Shown here: piece by piece, positions 17,933-28,369 of the stretch | Position numbering within the stretch: position 1 is the first letter of the stretch | How the letters are laid out: the number at the start of each line of letters is the position of its first letter | Origin: Clostridia bacterium | GTDB taxonomy: Bacteria > Bacillota_A > Clostridia > Christensenellales > Aristaeellaceae | Direction of reading: 5' to 3' | Length of the DNA stretch: 64,000 bases | Assembly (NCBI GenBank): GCA_017509065.1 | Contig: JAFWQM010000217.1 | Coordinates: forward strand, 1-64,000 | Position numbers and translations under genes: made by a program | The notes under the pieces: model-generated | The model's input: only the letters and a program-made list of their open reading frames with translations | Told to the model about the DNA's origin: nothing | Database searches by the model: none

Positions 17933-17961
17933 TCACCCTTTTTTCAGCTGGACATAAGCTG
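17933..17961 (+). promoter_or_regulatory. Possible SigK-type promoter of the collagen-like gene
   Basis: GTCACC followed after 14 bases by CATAAGCTG (17953-17961), matching the pair seen before the Cys-rich coat-like gene. A SigA promoter is not evident. Motif match only. Confidence 0.35.
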
Positions 17962-18013
17962 AAAGTGGCGGGGCAAACGCCTGCCATCTTGACAAAATGA
18001 AAAGCTGAAATGA

Positions 18014-18631
<618 letters not shown>

Positions 18632-18642
18632 CCGTTTCAGGG

Positions 18643-18669
18643 GCGGCGGCGTCATGCCGCCGCTCTTTT
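18643..18669 (+). terminator. Weak intercistronic hairpin
   Basis: A perfect 8-bp GCGGCGGC/GCCGCCGC stem with a 5-base loop followed by TCTTTTC, between the collagen-like gene and the glycosyltransferase gene. The interrupted T-run suggests partial termination, lowering expression of the second gene. Confidence 0.5.
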
Positions 18670-18681
18670 CAGGAGGGGAAA

Positions 18682-19761
18682 ATGAAAATCTGTGTGTATG
18701 CCATTGCCAAAAACGAAAGCAAATTTGCCGCTCGCTGGGCGGAATCCATGGCCGAGGCGGATGAGATTTATGTGCTGGATACAGGCTCGACGGATGACAC
18801 GGTGTCAATCCTTCGGGAAAAAGGAGTGCATGTGCTGGAAGCGCTGATTGATCCCTGGCGCTTTGACACCGCCCGGAACGCGTCCCTGGATTTGCTGCCG
18901 GAGGATACGGACATTTGCGTGTGCACCGACCTGGACGAAGAATTTGAACCCGGCTGGCGAAAGATGCTGGAAAACGCCTGGCAGCCGGATACCACCCGCG
19001 TGTCCTACCGCTACACCTGGAGCTTTGAAGCGGACGGCTCGGAGGGGCGGGTGTTTTGGATCGATAAAATCCACTGTCGGCATTGCTACCGATGGACACA
19101 CCCCGTCCACGAAGTGCTGGCCTGGCATGGGAAAGGAGCGGAAAAGCGGATCACAGTGGAAGGTATGCGGCTGTATCATCATGCCGACCCGGAGAAATCC
19201 AGGGCGCAGTACCTCCCTTTGCTGGAACTCTCCGTCCGGGAAGCGCCGGACGATGACCGGAACATGCACTACCTGGGCCGCGAATATTATTTCTATCATC
19301 GCTGGGATGACTGCATCCGCACCCTGACCCGTCATCTGAAAATGCCATCAGCCGCCTGGAAAGATGAGCGCTGCGCCTCCATGCGCTATATCACCAAAGC
19401 GTATCTGGGAAAAAATGACCCTGTTTTGGCGGAACATTGGCTTTGGCGGGCGATGGCCGAAGCGCCTTACCTGCGTGAACCCTTCATGGACTTGGCCTGG
19501 GTAAAGTATACGCAGGAAAACTGGGAAGCCGTGATTTATCTGACCGGCCTGGCCTTGGACATTCAGGAAAGAGCGAGAACCTATATCACCGAAAATACAG
19601 CCTGGGGCAGCCTTCCCTGGGATTTGCGGGCGCTGGGTTTCTTTTATACCGGTCAGACAAAAAAGGCGCATGAGGCCATCGACCAGGCGCTGCTGCTCTC
19701 TCCGGATAAAGAACGCCTGCGGGAAAACAAAAGGTTGATATGCGCCGCGCTGACCAAGTGA
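18682..19761 (+). CDS. Family 2 glycosyltransferase with TPR-like C-terminus
   Basis: A 359-residue soluble glycosyltransferase. Residues 1-190 form a GT-A domain with AKNES near the start, LDTGSTDDT (residues 34-42) and an acidic CTDLDEEF metal-binding segment near residue 80. Residues 200-355 are helical, with repeats resembling TPR units (LGREYYFYHRWDD, WLWRAMAEAPYL, LGFFYTGQTKKAHEA). This layout is shared with SunS-type peptide glycosyltransferases and with transferases encoded beside collagen-like proteins. Decoration of the adjacent Thr-rich collagen-like protein is the likely role, an inference from position. AGGAGGGG precedes the ATG. Confidence 0.8.
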   Translation: MKICVYAIAKNESKFAARWAESMAEADEIYVLDTGSTDDTVSILREKGVHVLEALIDPWRFDTARNASLDLLPEDTDICVCTDLDEEFEPGWRKMLENAWQPDTTRVSYRYTWSFEADGSEGRVFWIDKIHCRHCYRWTHPVHEVLAWHGKGAEKRITVEGMRLYHHADPEKSRAQYLPLLELSVREAPDDDRNMHYLGREYYFYHRWDDCIRTLTRHLKMPSAAWKDERCASMRYITKAYLGKNDPVLAEHWLWRAMAEAPYLREPFMDLAWVKYTQENWEAVIYLTGLALDIQERARTYITENTAWGSLPWDLRALGFFYTGQTKKAHEAIDQALLLSPDKERLRENKRLICAALTK

Positions 19762-19769
19762 ATTTCCTG

Positions 19770-19799
19770 TTGCCATCCCTTCATTCTATCTGGTATAAT
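19770..19799 (+). promoter_or_regulatory. Sigma-A promoter of the IlvD/Edd-family gene
   Basis: TTGCCA, 18-base spacer, TATAAT (19794-19799), about 55 bases before the ATG. Confidence 0.7.
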
Positions 19800-19854
19800 C
19801 AACGTATCAGGAAAGACAACCGCACAGCAACACAAACGCGATGAGGTGAAGAAC

Positions 19855-21600
19855 ATGCTTCCAAGTCAGAAACTGCGTCAGCTTGCCCCGGAATGTGATC
19901 CCCTGCGCATCGGCACGGGCTGGAAACCGGAGGATTTGGGCAAGGTCCAGGTATTCATCGAAAGCACCTTTGGCGACAGTCACCCCGGCTCCGGCCATCT
20001 GGATTCTTTGGTGCGGGAAGCCCGGCGGGGCGTTTCGGACGCGGGCGGGTTCGGGGCGCGATACTATTGTACTGACATGTGCGACGGGGAGAGCCAGGGA
20101 ACCGACGGCATCAACTTCTCCCTGGCCAGCCGGGAAATGATCGCCAACATGATCGAGATACAGGCCAACGCCACGCCCTTTGACGCGGGTGTGTTCATCG
20201 CCAGCTGCGACAAAGGGATGCCCGGCAACCTGATGGGCTTGGCCCGAGTGAACATCCCCTCCGTGGTGGTGCCGGGCGGCACGATGGCGGCGGGACCGGA
20301 ACTGCTGACCCTGGAACAGCTGGGCATGTACAACGCCAAATACGAGCGTGGGGAGATCGACCTAAGCAAACTGGACTGGGCCAAGCAAAACGCCTGCCCC
20401 GGCTGCGGCGCATGCAGTTTCATCGGCACCGCCTCCACCATGCAGATCATGGCCGAAGCCCTGGGCCTGGCCCTGCCCGGCAGCGCCTTGCTGCCTGCCG
20501 CCAGCCCGGACTTGCTGCATTACGCTTATGAAGCGGGGAGGCAGGCGGTGCGCCTGGCGCAGACGGAACACATGCGGCCCCAGGACATTGTGACGCTCCA
20601 AAGCTTTGAAAACGCCATTCTGGTGCACGCTGCCATTTCCGGTTCCACGAACGCTCTGCTGCACCTCCCCGCCATCGCCCACGAGTTCGGCATCGAAATC
20701 ACGGGAGAGACATTCGACCGCCTCCATCGCGGAGCGCGGTATCTGCTGGACGTGCGGCCCGCCGGGCGCTGGCCCGCCGAATTCTTCTACTACGCCGGGG
20801 GCGTGCCCGCCGTCATGGAGGAAATCAAGCGTTGCCTGCATCTGGACGCCATGACCGTGACCGGCAAAACCCTGGGTGAAAACCTAAAAAAGCTGAAACA
20901 GACCGGATTCTACGACCGCTGCCAGCGCTGGCTGGACGAAGCCAACGCGAAGCGAGGCCTGCATGTGACCCGGCAGGACGTGATTCGGCCCTATGATGAT
21001 CCCATCGGAACGGACGGCTCCATCGCCATCCTGAAAGGCAACCTGGCCCCGGAAGGCGCGGTGATCAAGCACACCGCCTGCCCCCGGGAAATGTTTGAAG
21101 CGACGCTGACCGCCCGGCCCTTTGACAGCGAGGAAGAATGTATCGACGCGGTGCTGCGTCATCGGGTGCAGCCTGGCGACGCGGTGTTCATCCGCTACGA
21201 AGGCCCCAAGGGCAGCGGGATGCCGGAGATGTTCTACACCTCTGAAGCCATTTCTTCCGATAAAGAGCTGGGCCGCTCCATCGCCCTCATCACTGACGGA
21301 CGCTTTTCCGGCGCGTCCACCGGCCCGGTGATCGGCCATTGCAGCCCGGAAGCCCAGGCGGGCGGGCCCATCGCGCTGGTGGAGGAAGGGGATCTGATTT
21401 ACCTGAACGTGAAGGAACGCCGCCTGGATATCGTGGGAATCGCAGGCCAGCCCATGAGCCCGGAAGAAATAGACAAAGTGCTCATGGAACGGAAAAAGCG
21501 CTGGCAGCCCAAACCCGCCCGGTACGCTTCCGGCGTCCTGCGCTTGTTTTCCCAATTGGCCGCGTCCCCCATGAAAGGCGCTTACCTTGAATACGACTGA
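19855..21600 (+). CDS. IlvD/Edd-family dehydratase
   Basis: A 581-residue iron-sulfur dehydratase that removes water from a dihydroxy or sugar acid. Family motifs are CDKGMPGN (C118), CPGCGAC (C181, C184, C187) and the C-terminal TDGRFSGASTGP. The N-terminal cysteine of classical IlvD (in a TPCN motif) is not present; the equivalent segment reads SHPGSGHL, while C72 and C76 lie further on. No other branched-chain amino acid gene is nearby. Both points favour a sugar-acid dehydratase (xylonate or arabinonate type) over dihydroxyacid dehydratase, but this is not settled. ATG 19855 is chosen for the AGGTGA 5 bases upstream; a GTG start 9 bases earlier is possible. Confidence 0.75.
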   Translation: MLPSQKLRQLAPECDPLRIGTGWKPEDLGKVQVFIESTFGDSHPGSGHLDSLVREARRGVSDAGGFGARYYCTDMCDGESQGTDGINFSLASREMIANMIEIQANATPFDAGVFIASCDKGMPGNLMGLARVNIPSVVVPGGTMAAGPELLTLEQLGMYNAKYERGEIDLSKLDWAKQNACPGCGACSFIGTASTMQIMAEALGLALPGSALLPAASPDLLHYAYEAGRQAVRLAQTEHMRPQDIVTLQSFENAILVHAAISGSTNALLHLPAIAHEFGIEITGETFDRLHRGARYLLDVRPAGRWPAEFFYYAGGVPAVMEEIKRCLHLDAMTVTGKTLGENLKKLKQTGFYDRCQRWLDEANAKRGLHVTRQDVIRPYDDPIGTDGSIAILKGNLAPEGAVIKHTACPREMFEATLTARPFDSEEECIDAVLRHRVQPGDAVFIRYEGPKGSGMPEMFYTSEAISSDKELGRSIALITDGRFSGASTGPVIGHCSPEAQAGGPIALVEEGDLIYLNVKERRLDIVGIAGQPMSPEEIDKVLMERKKRWQPKPARYASGVLRLFSQLAASPMKGAYLEYD

Positions 21601-21631
21601 ATCGAATCCCACAATTGAATGAAAGCGAGCC

Positions 21632-21661
21632 TTGCGCGGCGCTTGACACTTATGATACAAT
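21632..21661 (+). promoter_or_regulatory. Candidate promoter of the HAD-Tmk gene
   Basis: TTGCGC, 18-base spacer, TACAAT. The nearby TTGACA at 21643 is too close to this -10 to be its partner. Confidence 0.35.
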
Positions 21662-21696
21662 AGCATCCTAACGAGAACGATTCGGAAGGATGCTTT
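21662..21696 (+). promoter_or_regulatory. Hairpin covering the ribosome binding site of the HAD-Tmk gene
   Basis: AGCATCCT (21662-21669) pairs with AGGATGCT (21687-21694), which overlaps the GGAAGGA Shine-Dalgarno, and is followed by TTTTT just before the ATG at 21700. It could end upstream transcription or block translation initiation. Confidence 0.4.
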
Positions 21697-21699
21697 TTC

Positions 21700-24049
<2,350 letters not shown>

Positions 24050-24058
24050 ACCGTTTAT

Positions 24059-24082
24059 CCTCTCCTTCGGGAGAGGCTTTTT
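24059..24082 (+). terminator. Terminator of mnmA
   Basis: CCTCTCC and GGAGAGG pair around a stable TTCG tetraloop, followed by CTTTTT. It begins 9 bases after the mnmA stop codon. Confidence 0.92.
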
Positions 24083-26339
24083 ATTTCTTCTCTGTGATCT
24101 GCTGAATCTGCTGGGCGTAAAAATCGCAGAGCTCCTGAGCGAACTCGCTGTTCATGGATTCGCTGGTGACACGCACCAGGTTCCGGTGGGCGTCGGGCAC
24201 GATGGTGGCGTAGCCCTTTTGATGCTTGATCCGCAGGCCCTCGCCCAATGTGTGGGGAAGCTCCGTCTGGCCACAGAGCCTGTGCAGGATACGGCCCTTG
24301 TCCCGCACGCCGCAGGCAATGTCCCGGGCCAGGATGTGCGTTTCCGGAAGTCCCTGCAGCTGTGTTTCGAGCGGCCCCTGGCGCAGGGCATCGGCAATCA
24401 GAAAGAGGCCGGAAAGCGCGTCGTTCAGCACGGCGCGCTGAGCGGCGCATTCCTGTCCGCCGTCTGGCAGCAGGAGCGGAGCAATGCTTTCCGCCGCGCG
24501 GGGCACGCCCGGCAGATCGTAGAGCCTGCCGGTATTCTGATACAGCAGCGCGAGCAGCAGCATGGTTTTCTGCTCTTCGTTCAGGGCGTGGGAAGCGGTG
24601 AATACCGTCATTTCCTTCCCGTCCGCCGAGAGCAGAAAGCCCGTTTCCACCGGCCTGAGTTCCACGCTCGACACGGATGAAAAGCGAATGTTCCGTGCAC
24701 CCATACGTTTCAGGCCAGCTTCTGCCAGCCGCGTCAGCAGACAGGAATCGCTGAATACGGCCAGAGGAGTAAACAGGGGCCGCGCGGCGTCGGGCGGCAG
24801 AACGGAGGCAAGATACACTTCCTCCGTGCCCCGGAAGGACCGCACAGGCGCGGGACGGGAAAAGGCGGCGGGCATGTCCTGGCGCAGCACACAGGCGTCC
24901 ATGGCCGCAGCCTGCCGGGCGGAAAGAGGCAAGCCGTTTTTATCCAGGAACAGCAGCGTCTGGCCGTTGGCGAACGCTCCGCCGTCCAGGCGCAGCGAAC
25001 GGATCAGGGCCGACAGCATGGGTTCGGTGCATTCGCCCGTATACAGCGCTTCCGCGCCTGCGGCGGTCAGCGCACCGGCGGCCAGCGTTTCAAGCGCGTC
25101 AGCGCCGCTGTGTCCGACGATAACGCGCCGCGCGCCGGTTACCTTGATGAACGCCCCACACAGCGCGCATGCGCTTTCCGCCGTGTCGCAGACCGCGCCT
25201 GAAGCCGTCCATTGCGGCGCGCTCCAATCGCCGCTCGTCACATTTCTGGAAACCACCGCTCCTGGAGCGACCCGGAAATGGGGCCATACCTTCACGCCGG
25301 GCCGCAGCAGAGCGAAAGCGCCTACCGCTGCGCGCGGGCCGAGCGCGCAGCCGTCGGACAGTTCCGCTTCCTGACGTATCGCCGCGCCGTCGCATATCAC
25401 GCTGCCGGACACACGCGCTTTTTCCTGAACCGTCACATCCTGCCAAAGGCAGCTGTTTTCCACCACAGCTCCGCTGCCGATGTACGCGCGGTTACCGATC
25501 ACCGCGTCGCGGATCACCGCGCCGGGGCCGATGAAAACGTCTTCACCGATGAAGCAGTTCCCTTCGACCTTTGCCGTTCCGTCAATCCGGGCGGATTCAT
25601 GGATGCCGGAAGCATGGGGAAGATTGACTTTGCCCTCCAATAAATCCGCCTGCGCCTGCAAATACGCCCGCTGGTCGCCCACGTCGCACCAATAGCCGTC
25701 CGTTTCAAAGCTATACACCGGCAGCCCGCCGGCCAGCAGCGCCGGAAAAACGTCTTTTCCAAAGTCCGGCGCGCCTGTATCGGGAATATAATCGAAAATG
25801 TCCGGCTCAAGAATGTACACGCCCGTGTTCGCTAAATCGCTGAACACCCGTTTCCAGTCAGGCTTTTCGATGAAGCGGGTGATGCGGCTGTCCTGATCCG
25901 TCAGCACCACACCGTAGGACAGAGGAACAGGAACGCGCTTGAGCACTAAGGTCGCCAGGGCCTTTTTTTCTTTGTGAAATCGCAGGGCGGCAGTCAGGTC
26001 GCAGTCTGTCAGGCCGTCGCCGGAGAGAACGAAAAATGTGTCGGTCAGCGCCTTCCGCGCCATTTTCACGCTGCCCGCCGTGCCGACGGGCTCTTTTTCT
26101 TCATAATATTTCAGCTTCACGCCGTACCTTTCGCCTTTTCGGAATATCCTCCGTATTTTCTGTGGCTGGTACCACAGCGTCACGCCGATCTCGGAAACGC
26201 CGTGCTGCCTGAGCAGTTTCACCGCGTATCCCATGACCGGTTCATTCAGCAGGGGACACAGGGGCTTGGGGGTGTGAACCGTCATCGGACGCAGGCGCAC
26301 CCCTTCGCCGCCCGCCATAATGATCGCCTGTAAGGACAA
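24081..26339 (-). CDS. Sugar-phosphate nucleotidyltransferase fused to a phosphomannomutase-like domain
   Basis: A 752-residue protein. Residues 1-235 are a nucleotidyltransferase with MAGGEGVRLRPMT, typical of mannose-1-phosphate guanylyltransferase or glucose-1-phosphate transferases. Residues 255-370 carry left-handed beta-helix hexapeptide repeats. The rest resembles the phosphomannomutase/phosphoglucomutase fold. The mutase catalytic TASHNP-type serine loop is not recognisable (the corresponding segment reads RLDGGAFANGQ), so that half may be regulatory only. Such fusions occur in Bacillota, actinobacteria and cyanobacteria. The likely start is TTG at 26339, with GGGAGGAG 11 bases upstream; an ATG nearer that site is out of frame. 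Role: supply of GDP-mannose or a similar sugar nucleotide for surface glycans. Confidence 0.8.
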   Translation of the reverse strand: MSLQAIIMAGGEGVRLRPMTVHTPKPLCPLLNEPVMGYAVKLLRQHGVSEIGVTLWYQPQKIRRIFRKGERYGVKLKYYEEKEPVGTAGSVKMARKALTDTFFVLSGDGLTDCDLTAALRFHKEKKALATLVLKRVPVPLSYGVVLTDQDSRITRFIEKPDWKRVFSDLANTGVYILEPDIFDYIPDTGAPDFGKDVFPALLAGGLPVYSFETDGYWCDVGDQRAYLQAQADLLEGKVNLPHASGIHESARIDGTAKVEGNCFIGEDVFIGPGAVIRDAVIGNRAYIGSGAVVENSCLWQDVTVQEKARVSGSVICDGAAIRQEAELSDGCALGPRAAVGAFALLRPGVKVWPHFRVAPGAVVSRNVTSGDWSAPQWTASGAVCDTAESACALCGAFIKVTGARRVIVGHSGADALETLAAGALTAAGAEALYTGECTEPMLSALIRSLRLDGGAFANGQTLLFLDKNGLPLSARQAAAMDACVLRQDMPAAFSRPAPVRSFRGTEEVYLASVLPPDAARPLFTPLAVFSDSCLLTRLAEAGLKRMGARNIRFSSVSSVELRPVETGFLLSADGKEMTVFTASHALNEEQKTMLLLALLYQNTGRLYDLPGVPRAAESIAPLLLPDGGQECAAQRAVLNDALSGLFLIADALRQGPLETQLQGLPETHILARDIACGVRDKGRILHRLCGQTELPHTLGEGLRIKHQKGYATIVPDAHRNLVRVTSESMNSEFAQELCDFYAQQIQQITEKK

Positions 26340-26432
26340 AATACATCGCTCCTCCCGCGTTGTTTCGTTGAGAATAGTATGCTTCTTTTCCGTGACGGAT
26401 ATGCCACAAATGTAAAACCGCAAAATTGACTC

Positions 26433-26461
26433 TTGCGTTTTTTTCTAAAAAGTGATATTTT
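26433..26461 (+). promoter_or_regulatory. Candidate promoter of the rbgA operon
   Basis: TTGCGT, 17-base spacer, TATTTT, about 50 bases before the rbgA start, in an AT-rich divergent intergenic region. Confidence 0.4.
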
Positions 26462-26518
26462 CTATAAAAGGAACGCAACCATGCGTTTATCTTACAAAAA
26501 ATGGAAGGCAATCTTTTT

Positions 26519-27412
26519 ATGGACATCAACTGGTATCCGGGGCATATGGCGCGGGCCAAAAGGCTGCTCAGCGACCAGCTTTCCCGGGTGGATGTAGTGA
26601 TTGAACTGTGCGACGCGAGGCTGCCTTTTTCCAGCCGGAACCCGGATTTGATGCGTCTGACCGCGAAAAAGGAACGGGTGCTGCTGCTGGGGAAAAGCGA
26701 CTTGGCCGATCCGAACCTGACCAGCTTGTGGCTGAAAGAGTTCAAGCGCAGAGGTATTGAAAACTGTCTGGCCCTGGATATGAACAGGCAGGCGAAGAGC
26801 GCCTTGGGCCTGATCGACCGGGCCGCGAAGGAAACGGTGGAGCGAGCAGCTCAGCGCGGCATTATGAAAACCGTGCGGGCAATGATCGTTGGCGTGCCGA
26901 ACGTCGGAAAATCCACGCTCATCAACCGCCTGCACGGCGGAAGCATCGCAAAGGTGGGGGACAAGCCGGGCGTTACGCGCGCCAACCAGTGGGTACGGGT
27001 CACGCCGTATCTGGAAATCATGGACACGCCGGGCCTGCTCTGGCCCCGCCTGGACGATCCCGTGGCCGCGCGGCGTCTGGCTTACATTGCCGCCATCCGC
27101 GATGAGGTGGTGGATACCGCCGCGCTGTCCATCCAGCTTTTGACCGACATGTTGGAAATAGTACCGGACAAAGTCGCGGAGCGTTTCAAGATCAAAGACA
27201 CGTCCCTGCACGGCCCGGAGCTGCTGGAGGCTGTGTGCGCCGGGCGCGGCTTCCTGATGAAGGGCGGCGTGTACGATACTGAACGTGCCTGCCAGGTGAT
27301 TCTAGATGAATTCCGGGGCGGAAAGCTTGGCCGCGTCACGCTCGAAGCACCGCGGCAGGAAGAGGAAAAAGCGCCTGAAGAGGCTGAGGAAGCAACCGAT
27401 GAGCAAGCTTGA
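26519..27412 (+). CDS. rbgA: Ribosome biogenesis GTPase RbgA (YlqF)
   Basis: A 297-residue circularly permuted GTPase needed for late 50S subunit assembly. Motifs come in permuted order: G4 (LLGKSDLAD), then G1 (GVPNVGKST), G2 and G3 (DTPGLL). The N-terminal NWYPGHM signature and the C-terminal helical RNA-binding domain identify RbgA, with an extra acidic tail. ATG 26519 is chosen for the GGAAGG 9 bases upstream. It opens the long plus-strand housekeeping cluster and overlaps rnhB by 14 bases. Confidence 0.95.
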   Translation: MDINWYPGHMARAKRLLSDQLSRVDVVIELCDARLPFSSRNPDLMRLTAKKERVLLLGKSDLADPNLTSLWLKEFKRRGIENCLALDMNRQAKSALGLIDRAAKETVERAAQRGIMKTVRAMIVGVPNVGKSTLINRLHGGSIAKVGDKPGVTRANQWVRVTPYLEIMDTPGLLWPRLDDPVAARRLAYIAAIRDEVVDTAALSIQLLTDMLEIVPDKVAERFKIKDTSLHGPELLEAVCAGRGFLMKGGVYDTERACQVILDEFRGGKLGRVTLEAPRQEEEKAPEEAEEATDEQA

Positions 27413-28028
27413 GGAAAAGCGCCGGGAACGGCTGCAAGCCCTGATTCAGACTGATATGCCCCTATGGGAAGCGGGCATTCGCTTCGCGGGCATGGATGAA
27501 GCGGGACGCGGGCCACTGGTTGGAAACGTCGTCGCCGCCTGCGTGGTGATGCCGAGGGAACCGCTGCTGCTCTGGGTGGACGACAGCAAAAAACTGTCCG
27601 CCTCCCGCCGGGAAAAGCTGTTTGACGAAATCATGCAGACGGCGCTGTTTGTAGGCGTTGGCCAGGCCAGCCCTTCTGAAATCGACGAATACAACATTTT
27701 AGGCGCGACCAAAATGGCCATGCGCCGAGCCGCGGAAAACGCGCCGGCGGACGTGTTCCTGATCGACGCCCTGCAGGGGCTCGGATTGCCAGGGCAAGAG
27801 AGAGGCATCATTCACGGTGACGCGGTGTGTTACAGCATCGCCGCTGCCAGCGTCATCGCGAAGGTGACGCGGGACAGGCAGATGGAAGAGCTCGATAAAC
27901 AGTATCCCGGCTACGGCTTTGCGAAGCACAAGGGATACGGCACCGCGCAGCATATCGCCGCGCTGAAGGCGCTTGGCCCCTGTCCGGAGCATCGGCGCAG
28001 CTTCATCGGGCATTTTGTGGCTTTATGA
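27399..28028 (+). CDS. rnhB: Ribonuclease HII
   Basis: A 209-residue RNase HII that removes ribonucleotides and RNA from DNA-RNA hybrids. The catalytic acidic residues are in GMDEAGRGPL and VDDSKKL, with a later aspartate (FLIDALQG). Start is the ATG at 27399 inside the end of rbgA, preceded by GAGGAAG. The longer open frame is only an overlap with rbgA. It follows rbgA as in most Bacillota, and its stop overlaps the next start (ATGA). Confidence 0.95.
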   Translation: MSKLEEKRRERLQALIQTDMPLWEAGIRFAGMDEAGRGPLVGNVVAACVVMPREPLLLWVDDSKKLSASRREKLFDEIMQTALFVGVGQASPSEIDEYNILGATKMAMRRAAENAPADVFLIDALQGLGLPGQERGIIHGDAVCYSIAAASVIAKVTRDRQMEELDKQYPGYGFAKHKGYGTAQHIAALKALGPCPEHRRSFIGHFVAL

Positions 28029-28360
28029 GAAGCATATTTGAAATCGGCCTGCTGGGGGAAAACCAGGCGGCGGCGTACCTGAAAAAACAGGGAATGCGCA
28101 TCCTTGAAAAGCGCTTCCGCACGCCGCACGGGGAAATTGACCTGATCGCGCGGGACAAAGACACGCTGGTTTTCGTGGAAGTCAAGGCGCGGCCCAATAG
28201 CGCCGAAGGGCAGGGATTGCTGGCAGTGAACAGGAAAAAACGCGGCCATCTGCGCTACGCGGCGCAATACTATTTGCAGTCCCACCCCTGGGAACAGGCG
28301 CGGTTCGACGTGATCGAAATCAGCGCCGAGGGCCTGAAGCATATCAAAAACGCTTTTTGA
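28025..28360 (+). CDS. YraN/UPF0102 family endonuclease-like protein
   Basis: A 111-residue member of the UPF0102 family with a restriction-endonuclease-like fold: ENQAAAYLKKQG, then HGEIDLIARD and FVEVKAR supply the E..D..ExK metal site. Its biological role is not settled. It overlaps the rnhB stop by four bases. The conserved run rbgA-rnhB-yraN-comM is split here by the large glycosyltransferase gene. Confidence 0.9.
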   Translation: MRSIFEIGLLGENQAAAYLKKQGMRILEKRFRTPHGEIDLIARDKDTLVFVEVKARPNSAEGQGLLAVNRKKRGHLRYAAQYYLQSHPWEQARFDVIEISAEGLKHIKNAF

Positions 28361-28369
28361 GGAGTAACT

